Below, in pieces: positions 1 to 9,817 of a stretch of 64,000 bases of DNA. The position numbers and the translations under genes were made by a program. Below the pieces are notes generated by a model that was not told the DNA's origin, ran no database searches, and saw only the letters and a list, made by a program, of their open reading frames with translations. This stretch comes from Achromobacter sp. ASV32. GTDB lineage: Bacteria; Pseudomonadota; Gammaproteobacteria; Burkholderiales; Burkholderiaceae_B. The stretch spans positions 1 through 64,000 of the forward strand of contig NZ_JAELTJ010000015.1 of assembly GCF_016428805.1 (NCBI RefSeq), given 5' to 3'. Within the stretch, counting starts at the first letter, position 1. Each line of letters begins with the position of its first letter.

Positions 1-1054
1 CCACCACATGGGTGTTGTTCCAGGTGCTGTCCTGGCCGTTGCTCTTGCTGGTGCTGCCGCCAGCGCCGACGTTGATGGCAAAGCCATTCTGACTGCCGCC
101 CACCGCAAAGCCCACGCCAATGCTGGCGTTGCTGCTCTTGCCCTCGCTCTTCGGGCTGGAGGTGTTTTGCTGCGCGGTGAGCAGGATGTCGCCCTCCGCG
201 TTCAGCAGCACATTGCGACCCGCAGTCAGGTTCGAGCCCGACACCGTGATGTTGGACTGAGCGCCCTTCCCCGTGGCGATGATGGCCAGGTCCCGGCCTG
301 CCGAGACGGCCGAACCGCTGGCGGTGCTGCGCTGTCCGCTGCGGGTCTGGCTGGAGCTGCTGGCGCCCACGTCGACGTTGACGCTGATGCCTCCCATCTG
401 CGCGGGATTCTTCGCCACCGCGTCGTAGAGGTTCTTGGCAGCCAGGCCAGCGGCGACCGCCGCGACCGCCTGGATTCTGCCGTTGTTGGTGTCCTGTGCC
501 GCATTGCGCATGCGGTCGATGGTCTCCACCGCCTTGATGACCGGGCTGTTGACGCTGGTCGTGACCGCGATCTGGCTGCTCTTCTGGAAATCCCGGAAGG
601 CCGACGTGTCGAAGCTGCCGTCGATGGTGACCGCCTGACCGCCCAATAGCACATCGCGGCCGGCACGGATGTCGCTGCCGCGAATCAACAGGTCTTCCTT
701 GGCGATGATGGACACGTCGCCCTGGCGGCTGACGATGGTGCTGCCAGCGCCGCTGGTCGTCTTGCTGTTCTCCGTCAAACCGCCGCTGGTCTTGCGTATG
801 CCGACCGCGTCGCCGCCGACTTCGCCGCTCAGGTCACCGATGCTTTTGCTGCTGTGACTGCTGGTGTGATCGCGGGTAGCCGTGCCGGTGTCGATGGAAA
901 TCGATCCCTGGCTGGCGGACAGCCCCACGTTCTTGACAGCGTCGATGGCCGATCCCGTGATGCGGATATCGCCATCGCGGCTATTCATGTAGACCGTGTT
1001 GCCGGTGATCAGCGATGCCGTCTGCCACGTGCCCGCAAGAAATAAGGTGCCAGA
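1..1054 (-). pseudogene. Interior fragment of a second CdiA/FHA-like exoprotein
   Basis: An open frame on the minus strand runs from a TAG stop at 1057-1055 off the left edge. It reads through hemagglutinin-type repeats (phrases such as SAGRDLAIIATGKG and LNAEGDILLTAQQ) that align with the late repeat region of the complete CdiA at 1545-9683, roughly its residues 1850-2010, but are clearly diverged from it. There is no start, signal peptide or TPS secretion domain. The first in-frame ATG, at 988, lies inside a repeat. It therefore looks like a displaced 3' portion of a cdiA gene, as in orphan cdiA-CT/cdiI modules found downstream of complete cdi loci. If so, a second toxin tip and immunity gene should lie just left of the window. 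The frame begins inside the 63-bp inverted repeat. Whether it is expressed or only serves as a recombination donor cannot be seen. Confidence 0.75.
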
Positions 1055-1105
1055 CTACATTTTCATCGCGACCTCTTCAGGCCAAAAACGCAGTCTGACA
1101 CCTTA
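1043..1105. repeat. 63-bp inverted-repeat element at the cdiI / cdiA-fragment junction
   Basis: The arm TAAGGTGCCAGACT (1043-1056) is matched by AGTCTGACACCTTA (1092-1105): 14-bp arms with one mismatch around a 35-nt centre. The GGTGTCAGAC core resembles REP-type palindromes mobilised by Y1 (RAYT) transposases. That assignment is inference, because no transposase is visible. The element sits exactly where the second CdiA-like frame starts. Confidence 0.6.
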
Positions 1106-1127
1106 CTTTTTTACTGATATCTTATTT

Positions 1128-1535
1128 TTATTCCACACTCAGCTCGAATACCGAATAATCATCAGGAAAAAATAGCTTATCCGGAATAATCAATAAAACT
1201 ATTAATTTCGCTATTTCCGCCTCTTCTTCCCGAGACAGTCCAATTAGGCGAATGATGCAATTTGTACCTCCAATAGGACCACCACTCAATAGAGTTACGA
1301 AAATATCTTCACTTGCACGCCACCATTGAATTCCGACGGGCAACTTATCGCTAACAACCATCTGTACGAGATTGCAATCAATCTGACGACACTCTCCGGC
1401 TCCATTCCAAACATGGCATAAACCCGAACTAGGGTTTTTCAAAAAAAAACCACGTCGACTAAACAAATCGCTTAACTTTTCAAACAACTCAGTAGGCGGG
1501 GTGTTCGCCCAAGCTTTATAGGTAAATGAAGCCAT
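1128..1535 (-). CDS. cdiI: Putative CDI immunity protein (CdiI)
   Basis: This 135-residue protein matches no family I can name. It begins 9 nt after the cdiA stop and is visibly AT-rich next to its GC-rich surroundings, which is typical of horizontally exchanged immunity genes. By position it should bind and neutralise the toxin at the CdiA C-terminus in the cytoplasm of its own cell. It has no signal peptide. The sequence contains several aromatic and acidic patches and a hydrophobic strand (IAKLIVLLIIP), and ends in an acidic tail, consistent with a small soluble domain. The ribosome-binding site is poor, so translation may be coupled to cdiA. The assignment rests on position and composition, not on homology. 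Confidence 0.7.
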   Translation of the reverse strand: MASFTYKAWANTPPTELFEKLSDLFSRRGFFLKNPSSGLCHVWNGAGECRQIDCNLVQMVVSDKLPVGIQWWRASEDIFVTLLSGGPIGGTNCIIRLIGLSREEEAEIAKLIVLLIIPDKLFFPDDYSVFELSVE

Positions 1536-1544
1536 AAAATCAAA

Positions 1545-4500
1545 TTAATCAATAGGTTTTACAAAATTTGATCCCAGAACTTTATTCGCAGCATCAATCA
1601 CTGAGGCCGGGGTTCCTTTTGCATAGTAGAAATACGCATCAACGCCGCGTTTCTCAGCTATTTCCGAGTACACCATCAACGATTGCACAAAGGATCCGAG
1701 GTTTTTGGCTTTGGCGGGTCCTCCTACAGCATAGAGGTTTCCGGCAGCATCCACTACATCAACATCAGTACTGCCTCTTGATGTGCGAATGATCTCTCCC
1801 GACCGAGTTCCTTGAACTTTGTCTGCTACGGCTTGCTCTCGAGCTGCACCAGTAGCGTTGGCCGCTGCTCCACTATTGCCGGCGTTTCCACCTACCTCGT
1901 TGAAAATCAAATCCGGCCCCTGCTGCTCAGGCATCGGTGAGGTCGTAGTAGTACCACCGCCGGGCCCATTGTTCTCCTGCCCAGGCACACCGATCGGCGT
2001 ATGCCCTTCCCCTGGCTTGCCAGGAACCGCAACGTTCTCATTGCCGCCGTTCTGCCCTGGTGGAATTGGCAGCGGCGGCACAGGCTCGCCTGGCTTGCCC
2101 GGAAGAGGTTCCGTTGAAGTTGGCGAAGTGATGTACTGAATCACAGCAAGGATCTGTGCCTGATCCTTGTCCAACAGGGGATGGGCGGCGATCAATGCGG
2201 TAGTGGCGGCACTAATCGCTGCGTAGGCAGTTTTGCTAATTACGGTTTCCCGACACGCCACTGACCGCAAGCACAGCCCTATCAACGCCGGCCCACCCCT
2301 CTTGAGCAACAGACTGGCGGCATTATTCTCGGTCTCCAGACGTCCGCTGTTGACCACGCCTCCTGCATCAAGACCGAGACCAACCGCGACACCCGCCAGC
2401 AGGTTTGACACTAGATTGGCTCGTGCTTCGCGCTGCTCGACGCTAAGGCCCGATTCGGCACTGCGATCAGCGGCATTCAGCAACGCGTTGACGATCGACG
2501 CGGCGCCGGCCCCCAACGCCGACGAGCTGCAACCCGTTCCTTGAGCGGCGCCGCCTGCGCATCCGACAATCGTGTGCAACGCGGCACGCGTAGCGTCCGC
2601 TTGCGGGGAGGATCCCAGGCCCTCGGCGAAGACCTTCACTTGCTGTGCGGTCAATCCCTGCAGGTAGTTCACCGCACTGGCGCGGGCGACCTCGGACACG
2701 CCACCTGTGACATTTCCACTTATGCCGCCAAGGATTGCGGTGGAGATAAGGCGATAGTCTCCACCGGGTGCCCATTTCAGGGCGCTGTCCAGTTCGTCCG
2801 CAAGCTGGATAATCCGTTGGGCGTCACCACCTCCGGGCTTCTGCAACTCCTCAGCCAATGAGGAAGACAACGCATCCGCCTCCTTAGCCCGATTCGTCAG
2901 GAACTGCCCCATCTGCCGGCTAGCCTCTGAAGCGACCTCGAAACTAGCCTCAATCTTCTCCTTGTCAAAGATCGGCTTGAGCGCATTCAACGTATCGGAC
3001 GTGTCGCGGTTCAAGCCCGCAATGGTCTCGGCTGCGGTCTTGCCTGTCAGCGCCTGTTGGGCAGCCTCGTCACGAATGACGATCGTGCCACCACTGATGG
3101 CGCTTTGTGTCGTGGAGCTATCCTTGCCACTGGCAGCGACCACCACCGGCAGGTTGGCCGAGAACCCGCCGCTTGAAGGCAGGGACGTGCTCGCTTCCTT
3201 GGACGCGCCGCCCGCCACCTGGTTGTTCTTGGTGGTGCCTAGAGCCCCCGGGCCGTCCTTGCCCGTCCCACCACCAAAGCCGAATCCACCGCCCACCGAA
3301 ATTTGATTGGCGTTATAGCTGGCGGTGTTCTTGATATCTTGCGTGACCAGCGTGCCGGTGCTGAGCTTGTTCAGACCTTCGGCTACGGCTTTGTCGCTGC
3401 TGGCAATGACGCTGCCGATCAGCGTCGTGTTGTTCTTGACGTCAATCAGGAAGCCGCCATCGCCTGACCATAGCCCCGTCTGATCAGTAACCGTCTGAAA
3501 GTTACTGTTCATCTTGCCCGTGCCGAAGTTGGCACTGACGCTGCTCGCCCCGGCGCAGAACGGCGGAATACACAGGACCAGGCCCACGCCCGCGCTTGAT
3601 TGCTTCGATTTATAGGTGCTTGTGTCCTGCAAGCTTTCCAGCAACAAATTGCCCCCGACAGAGGCAATGATCTGATCCGCCTTGCCGACAGCGCCTTTGA
3701 GCGTGGTATCACCGCCCGATTGCAAGGCGAGGACGTTACCGGCGATCACCTGACTGTTTGTCCACGTCAGGTCCTTGCCATCGGCACTGCCTCGCGATGC
3801 CGAAGCGCCCAGTTCAAGCGTGAAGCCGTTGGACTGGCCGGTGCTAAAGCCAATACCAACGTTAAAGCCACTGCTCTTGCTATCGGTCTTCTGCTCGAAG
3901 GTATTCTTGGCTGCCTGCAGCAAGATGTCGCCATCTGCTTTAAGCACCGCGTTATTGCCAGCCGACAGATTGGAACCAATCACCGTAATGTCCGACGCGC
4001 TTCCCGCGCCCTTGGCGACAATAACCAGGTCCTTTCCGGCCGCGACATTCGAGCCCACCGAGACCGAAGAATTGCGATCAGTCGTGCTGGTGCTCTTGCT
4101 GCTGCCGTAACTGATCTTGATGCTAGCGCCGCCCAACTTGGACGGATCGCTCTTCACAGCGTCGTAGGCATTACTGGCTGCAAGCCCGGTGGTGACACCG
4201 GCCAGCCCCATCATGACCGGGTTATCCACCTTGCCGGCCGCTTCGGCCATACGCCCGCCCGTTTGCATGGCATTGACGACTGGGTTGCTAGCGGTCAACG
4301 TGAAACCCGATTGCTTGACCTCATGCACCTCGCGCTGACGCATGGTGTCGGCCCCACCCACGATACTGACGTCGCGGCCCATCATCGTAATATCGCCCTG
4401 ACGCGCGATAACATCGCTACCCAGGACATTGAGCGATGCGCCGGCATTGATCAATACGTCGCCCGTAACGCTGCCTACCGTGCTGCCGGTGTTCAGGCCG

Positions 4501-7500
4501 CGCTTGGTGTCCGTCCAATCCGTGGTCTGACGGGAACCGTAGCTAAGACCCCCTAGCCCCCCGAAGCCAGACTTCTTGATCTTCTCGTACTGGTACTCCT
4601 CGGACTTGTTCTGCATCGCCACGATGTTGACGTTGCGGTCGGCCGATATGACCAGAGAATTCTGTGCAGCGGCATTGGAGCCGACAACGTTTAGGTCTCG
4701 CCCAGCCATCAAGATCGCAGTGTCGCCCGTGAAAGTCGACGAAACTGCTTGAGTCCAACTCGTCTCACTGATGCGATGCGTGGTCTTGCTCGACAGGAAC
4801 CCTTTGGTCTTGTAGTAGATCTCGTTGTAGGTGTAGCCGCTGGAATCGCCCGCGAGTATGTTGATGTCGCGCCCGGCCCCTACGGCCAGCTGCTTGTCGG
4901 ACGCCACTTGTGCAGCGATGGCGTTGACATCCTGCGTCGCGATCAGCGTGAGGTTGCCGCCCGCGGCAATCTGCGTGCCGATATCCGTGGTCGTACGCAT
5001 CTCCGCCCGGTTCTTCTTGCCGAAGTCGTGCGATTCTCCGTACCGCGTACCAGCGGCCGTCAGATTGATATCGTTTCCGGCACGAATGGTCGCGTCGTCT
5101 TTCGCGGCGATAGCAGCGGCCTGCGCATTGAAGTCGCGCCCCGCCTGGGCGCTCAAGGTGCCCGCATCGACGCGCGCCACGCCATCAACGATCGTGTTGC
5201 TGATACCCCCGCGCACGTTCGACTGGGTGCTGGACGTCAAATTGATGTCCCGGCCCGCAACCAGCGAGACCGACTCGCCCTTGAGCAGACCCGCCAGGTT
5301 GTCGATGTCGTTGCGCGCATTCAGGTTGACGGTCTTGCCCTGCATGGCGCCGACGCTGTTGCGTACGTTCTGCGCATCGACGACCAGCGCGTTGCGCGCG
5401 CCGATGGTGCCGCTGTTGTTCACATCACCCGTGGTGCTGATCTGCGTGTCACGGCCCGCGATAAGGGAGCCGTCGCCGCGCAGGTCGCCGGGCTTGACGG
5501 CCAGGTACACCTGCGGGGTCAGCACTTTTTGCTGGGTGCCGTCGGGCAGGGTGACGGTCTGCTCCACCAACCAGACGATGTCGCTGGTCAATTGGCGCAT
5601 CTGGTCCTCAGAGAGCGCCGTGCCGACGGTCAGGCCGAACTTGCCGGCAAAGTCTGCGCCGGCCGTGAGCAAGGCCTTGTACTGGGTTTCGTTGTCGGTG
5701 TAGTCGCCAACGAAACGCTGGCCGCTGGCGAGCATGACCTGCTCGGCCACCAGTTTCTGTTCATAGAAACCGTCGCCCAGGCGTTTCAAGATCGTGCCCG
5801 GGTCCTGATTGAGTTTCTGCAACAGGAAGTCGCTGGACACCACCGTGCGTGAACCGATGAACTGGCTGTCGGTGGCGATCAGGTAGGGCGCATTAGGCGC
5901 CTGCATGACGCGGTACAGCGCGCTGGTCGGGATGACGGGTGGCAGCACGACGACCGTGATGGCCTTGTTACCCGGCAGCGTGATGCGGGTCAGGCTGGCC
6001 GGTGGCAAGGCTTGTGTGACGGTGCTGGCTCCAGGGGTCTGGCCGGAGGTGGCTACCGTTGTGTTGCCTTGTGCGGCGCCCAGGCCGGTTTCGATGCGTT
6101 CGGCCAGGACGGTGGCGTTGTAGTCGGACCGGTTGTACTTGCGCGAGTCGTTTTTCTCGTAGGTGTAGGCCATGGTGCCTACCCGGTCGACCGTGCGCAG
6201 GCCTTCGGCGCCGACGTTGCTGAGCGTGCCGCCCTCGGTTTTGAGGGTTCCGCCAGCCAGGATGCGGCTCTTGTCGTTGACGATGTTGCCGGCCAGGCGT
6301 GCGTTGCCGCCCACGAGGATCTTGCCCGGATCACTTTGCGTGATGCGGGTCTCGCGCGTGATCTGGGTGACTTCGTAGAAGGTGAAGTCCTTGATCATGC
6401 GGTTGTTGCGGAAGTCGGCGTTGAAGTCCTTGATCTTGTCGTTCAACGTGTCGTAGAGCTGCAAGTCGCGTTCGTACGTGGCCTGTTGCTGGGCCAGGTC
6501 GGCGGGACAGCGCAAGCCGCACTCGTCCGGTGATGGCGGTTTCTTGATGCCGACAGGCCGTTCGACCTCGAAGACCGACCAGATCTTGGCGTCGGGCTTG
6601 TACAGGAATTGGGGCGGATTGGTGTAGCAGTTGCCCGCATCGCCGCCGCTGCAGTCGTAGTGTTCGGCGATGTACGCCAGCCCGATCGGCGCGCTGACGC
6701 CGGCACGGCCTTGCTGGTCTTCCTGGATATTGCTGTAGTCAAAGGGCGGGCCGTACCGGCTTTCCGGATAGCGGGTCGACGGCATCAACAGGCGCCGCTC
6801 GTCGTATTGACCCATCCAGCTGGGGCCGCGACCGCAGATGGATTTGACGGTGTTGCAGAACCACATGCCTTCGCCATCGACGATGTCGGTGGTGCCATCC
6901 AGGCGATAGAACCATTTGGCTTCGCGGCCGACTTCGACGGTTTCGCTGGCGAAGTGCAGGTTGCGGTTCTGGATGCTGGCCGCCCCGATGTCGGCGTTGC
7001 GCTCGGCTTCGATGGTGGCCGAGGCGTTGAAGACCGACTGCGCTTGCCCTGTCGCCTTGCCGGACGCATCCAAAGCGCCGCCGATGCGCAGGTCGGCCCC
7101 GGCGTAGATCAAGGCGTGTTCACGATTGGTCAGCGTGCCCACGCCCAGGTCCAGGTCACCGCGCGACGCGATGACGGCGTTGGGGTCGTTGACGAGCACC
7201 GGCGTCTGGATGCCGATGCGGTCGCCGTAGAGGCGGCCGGTGTTCGTCAGGCTGCCTGCGGTGATACGGGTATAGCCGCCATCGATCAAGCCCGCGTTGG
7301 TCAGCAGGCCACCAACGACCAAGGTGTTGTTGCGCAGGGCGATCAGTTCGCCGGTAGCGCGGTTGGTCAAAGTGTTGGCGGTGATCTTCAGGTCCTGACC
7401 CGCGTGCAGCTTGCCGTCGTTGTCCAGGTTGTCGGTGGTCAGTTCCAGCGAATTGCCGGCCGTCACCGCGCCGTTGCTGTTGGTCAGGCGATTGACCGCG

Positions 7501-9683
7501 AGCTTGGCGTTGGCGTCGGACGAGACGTTGCCGGACGTGTTGTTGAGCGTGCCGGTGGTGACGCCCAGGTCTTGACCCGCGCCAATGCGGCCGGATTGGT
7601 TATCGACCGCGCTTGCGTTCAAAGTGACTTGCTGGCCCATGACGCCCAGGGCGCCTGGCGTGGCTGCGCCCGCGCCGGCCAGACCATTGGCGAGCGTGTC
7701 GCGGTTGTTCAGGCTGCCGGCCGTCAGGGCCACGAGGTTGTCGGCCTGGATCAGGCCGGCGCGGTTGTCGAGCAGGCCTTGTGTCTTGAGGGTGAGGCCG
7801 CTGGCCGCGATGATGCCGCGTGTGTTGGACAGCGCCTGCACGTTCAGCGTGGCCTGGCCTTGCGCGGCGAGGGTGCCGCCGGTGTTGTCGAGGTTACCGG
7901 AGGCGGTCAGATCCAACGCGCCGCCGCTGACGACCTTGCCCCCCGTGTTGGACAGGCTGGCGGTCTTGATGCCGGCCGTGCCGCCATATAGGCCGCCGCC
8001 CTCGTTCTGCAACGCGCCGGTGCTGGCCACCGACAGTTGACCGTCGGCTTGTGCAACGCCGTTGCGATTGTCCAGGCTGGCCGCCTGGATGTCGGCCGTG
8101 CCGCCGAGCAGCTTGCCGCCCTGGTTGTCCAGGGCGCCGGCGGTTTCCACGCGCAGCGCGCCGTTGGCTTGTACCGAACCGCCCTGGTTGTTGATGCCGG
8201 TGACGCCGCGCAGCGCGACGCTGTCGCCCGAGACGACGCCGCCCGCCGTATTGACGACAGACTGGCCGCTGATATCCACCGCGCCTGCGCCGGCCAGGGT
8301 GCCGCCGGTGTTGTCGACCCCGCCCGTCAGGCGGCTGGTCAATGCGCCGCCGCTCGTGACCTTGCCGCCCGTGTTGTCCAGACTGGCCGCGCGCAGCACG
8401 ACCGAGCCACCGTACATCGCGCCCGCACGGTTGGTGACAGCGCCGGTGGCATCCAGCGTCAAGGCGCCGCCTGCGACGAACTTGCCGCCCGACAGGCCCA
8501 GCGCGTCGGCCGTGACGGTGGCGTTGCCCCCTGCCATCAAGGTGCCGGCGTTCTGCAGGCTGCCGACCTGCACGCTCAGCGCCCCCAGGGGGCTGACCGA
8601 GCCATCGGCCTGCAACCCGGCCGTGAAGGCGCCGCGGTTGTCCAGCTGGCGTGCAGCGATGCTGGCGTTGCCGGCCGAGGACATGGCACCCCTGTTGGCG
8701 ATCGAACCCGGCGCATTGAGCGCCAGCGCGCCGCCGGCCGTCACCGTGCCGTCATTGACGATGTCGCGCCCGCTTTGCACCGACAGGCCGGTGGCGGCCT
8801 GCATGCGGCCCGACGGCAGGATCTTGACGTCGCCGTTGGCGGCGACATACAGGGTGCCGGTCAGGGCCGCCAGGTTGCCGCCCACGTTCACGCCCACGCC
8901 GGCTTCGGTGCCGATGAGCCGGATGCTGTTGGCGTACATGCCGCCCAGCGCGGCCACGTCGATGGACACCCCCGTCGTCGTGCCAGAGCCGGCGCCGGCC
9001 AGGGCCGACACGTCGATGCCGTCGTAGCCGACGCGCGCGCTGCCGGCCACCACGTTCAGCCGGTCCGCCCAGACCTGGGCGTTCAGTTCCAGCGTGCGGG
9101 CCAAGAGGTCCAGCTGGCTGAGGTTGGCGCCGTAGAGGCCCGCGCCTTCAATGGCCAGCCGCCCGCTGGCGATATCAAAGCCCAGCGTGCCATCGGCCCC
9201 AATGACCGGCTTGCCGGTGGTCAGCGTAGCGCGGTTGGCGTTCAGGAAGCCGCAGCCGTTGCAGGTGATGCCGGCCGGGTTGGCAACGATGACGTTCGCC
9301 CGGTTGCCGGCCACTTCCAGCATGCCACGCAGTTGCGACGGGTTGGGTGCGGTGACCTGGTTCAGGATGGTGGTTGCACGCTGGTTGCCCAGCATCGGGT
9401 TGCCGGCCACTTGGCCTGCCACTTGCGTCTGGCTGGCCGCGCCGCTGTTGTTCAGGACCACGCCGGACGGACCGACGTTGAACTGGGTAAACCGGTTGTT
9501 GGACACGCCACCCGCCGACGGCGGCGCGATGTTCACGACCGGCACGCCATTGGCCACGCCCACCACGGGCTTTTGCCCGGCCACGTTCTGGTCCACCGAA
9601 ATCGGCAAGGTCTGCGCCAGGACGGGCGTCCAGATCTGCGTGTAGAGGACCAACCAGAGAACTGCGGAGCGAAGCTTGGACAT
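1545..9683 (-). CDS. cdiA: CdiA-type contact-dependent inhibition toxin / filamentous hemagglutinin
   Basis: A giant exoprotein of 2712 residues. The chosen start gives a signal peptide (MSKLRSAVLWLVLYTQIW...VLAQ). The open frame extends upstream to 9821, but only through low-quality sequence overlapping cdiB. Order: TPS secretion domain (about residues 40-290, with NPAGI near 134 and NCNGCGF-like cysteines), FHA-type repeats, a cysteine-containing non-repeat segment (about 930-1060) in the place where CdiA proteins carry the receptor-binding domain, a second long FHA repeat field, a pretoxin region with a VENN-like ETENN motif near 2450, a Pro/Gly-rich linker with repeated PGKPGE, and a variable tip of about 100 residues from 2610. 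The tip contains STDVDVVD followed by GGPAKAKN, which could be the acidic and lysine residues of a restriction-endonuclease-like nuclease. That is inference. CdiB should export it. Confidence 0.9.
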   Translation of the reverse strand: MSKLRSAVLWLVLYTQIWTPVLAQTLPISVDQNVAGQKPVVGVANGVPVVNIAPPSAGGVSNNRFTQFNVGPSGVVLNNSGAASQTQVAGQVAGNPMLGNQRATTILNQVTAPNPSQLRGMLEVAGNRANVIVANPAGITCNGCGFLNANRATLTTGKPVIGADGTLGFDIASGRLAIEGAGLYGANLSQLDLLARTLELNAQVWADRLNVVAGSARVGYDGIDVSALAGAGSGTTTGVSIDVAALGGMYANSIRLIGTEAGVGVNVGGNLAALTGTLYVAANGDVKILPSGRMQAATGLSVQSGRDIVNDGTVTAGGALALNAPGSIANRGAMSSAGNASIAARQLDNRGAFTAGLQADGSVSPLGALSVQVGSLQNAGTLMAGGNATVTADALGLSGGKFVAGGALTLDATGAVTNRAGAMYGGSVVLRAASLDNTGGKVTSGGALTSRLTGGVDNTGGTLAGAGAVDISGQSVVNTAGGVVSGDSVALRGVTGINNQGGSVQANGALRVETAGALDNQGGKLLGGTADIQAASLDNRNGVAQADGQLSVASTGALQNEGGGLYGGTAGIKTASLSNTGGKVVSGGALDLTASGNLDNTGGTLAAQGQATLNVQALSNTRGIIAASGLTLKTQGLLDNRAGLIQADNLVALTAGSLNNRDTLANGLAGAGAATPGALGVMGQQVTLNASAVDNQSGRIGAGQDLGVTTGTLNNTSGNVSSDANAKLAVNRLTNSNGAVTAGNSLELTTDNLDNDGKLHAGQDLKITANTLTNRATGELIALRNNTLVVGGLLTNAGLIDGGYTRITAGSLTNTGRLYGDRIGIQTPVLVNDPNAVIASRGDLDLGVGTLTNREHALIYAGADLRIGGALDASGKATGQAQSVFNASATIEAERNADIGAASIQNRNLHFASETVEVGREAKWFYRLDGTTDIVDGEGMWFCNTVKSICGRGPSWMGQYDERRLLMPSTRYPESRYGPPFDYSNIQEDQQGRAGVSAPIGLAYIAEHYDCSGGDAGNCYTNPPQFLYKPDAKIWSVFEVERPVGIKKPPSPDECGLRCPADLAQQQATYERDLQLYDTLNDKIKDFNADFRNNRMIKDFTFYEVTQITRETRITQSDPGKILVGGNARLAGNIVNDKSRILAGGTLKTEGGTLSNVGAEGLRTVDRVGTMAYTYEKNDSRKYNRSDYNATVLAERIETGLGAAQGNTTVATSGQTPGASTVTQALPPASLTRITLPGNKAITVVVLPPVIPTSALYRVMQAPNAPYLIATDSQFIGSRTVVSSDFLLQKLNQDPGTILKRLGDGFYEQKLVAEQVMLASGQRFVGDYTDNETQYKALLTAGADFAGKFGLTVGTALSEDQMRQLTSDIVWLVEQTVTLPDGTQQKVLTPQVYLAVKPGDLRGDGSLIAGRDTQISTTGDVNNSGTIGARNALVVDAQNVRNSVGAMQGKTVNLNARNDIDNLAGLLKGESVSLVAGRDINLTSSTQSNVRGGISNTIVDGVARVDAGTLSAQAGRDFNAQAAAIAAKDDATIRAGNDINLTAAGTRYGESHDFGKKNRAEMRTTTDIGTQIAAGGNLTLIATQDVNAIAAQVASDKQLAVGAGRDINILAGDSSGYTYNEIYYKTKGFLSSKTTHRISETSWTQAVSSTFTGDTAILMAGRDLNVVGSNAAAQNSLVISADRNVNIVAMQNKSEEYQYEKIKKSGFGGLGGLSYGSRQTTDWTDTKRGLNTGSTVGSVTGDVLINAGASLNVLGSDVIARQGDITMMGRDVSIVGGADTMRQREVHEVKQSGFTLTASNPVVNAMQTGGRMAEAAGKVDNPVMMGLAGVTTGLAASNAYDAVKSDPSKLGGASIKISYGSSKSTSTTDRNSSVSVGSNVAAGKDLVIVAKGAGSASDITVIGSNLSAGNNAVLKADGDILLQAAKNTFEQKTDSKSSGFNVGIGFSTGQSNGFTLELGASASRGSADGKDLTWTNSQVIAGNVLALQSGGDTTLKGAVGKADQIIASVGGNLLLESLQDTSTYKSKQSSAGVGLVLCIPPFCAGASSVSANFGTGKMNSNFQTVTDQTGLWSGDGGFLIDVKNNTTLIGSVIASSDKAVAEGLNKLSTGTLVTQDIKNTASYNANQISVGGGFGFGGGTGKDGPGALGTTKNNQVAGGASKEASTSLPSSGGFSANLPVVVAASGKDSSTTQSAISGGTIVIRDEAAQQALTGKTAAETIAGLNRDTSDTLNALKPIFDKEKIEASFEVASEASRQMGQFLTNRAKEADALSSSLAEELQKPGGGDAQRIIQLADELDSALKWAPGGDYRLISTAILGGISGNVTGGVSEVARASAVNYLQGLTAQQVKVFAEGLGSSPQADATRAALHTIVGCAGGAAQGTGCSSSALGAGAASIVNALLNAADRSAESGLSVEQREARANLVSNLLAGVAVGLGLDAGGVVNSGRLETENNAASLLLKRGGPALIGLCLRSVACRETVISKTAYAAISAATTALIAAHPLLDKDQAQILAVIQYITSPTSTEPLPGKPGEPVPPLPIPPGQNGGNENVAVPGKPGEGHTPIGVPGQENNGPGGGTTTTSPMPEQQGPDLIFNEVGGNAGNSGAAANATGAAREQAVADKVQGTRSGEIIRTSRGSTDVDVVDAAGNLYAVGGPAKAKNLGSFVQSLMVYSEIAEKRGVDAYFYYAKGTPASVIDAANKVLGSNFVKPID

Positions 9684-9817
9684 AGCGTGGCGAATCTCGG
9701 TAGCGGTGGGTCGACCCATGGCGAGGCAACCCGCAAAGCAATGTGTGAAGCGACTTGTGGCGCGACTCGAGTCGCGGCACGTCATGCGGCGGGCGGCGCG
9801 CAATGCGCCGCCCAGGC

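Noticed and set aside
8-1045. Plus-strand open frames at the left end
   Set aside because: They are antisense to the CdiA-like repeat frame, which is the one with recognisable protein sequence.
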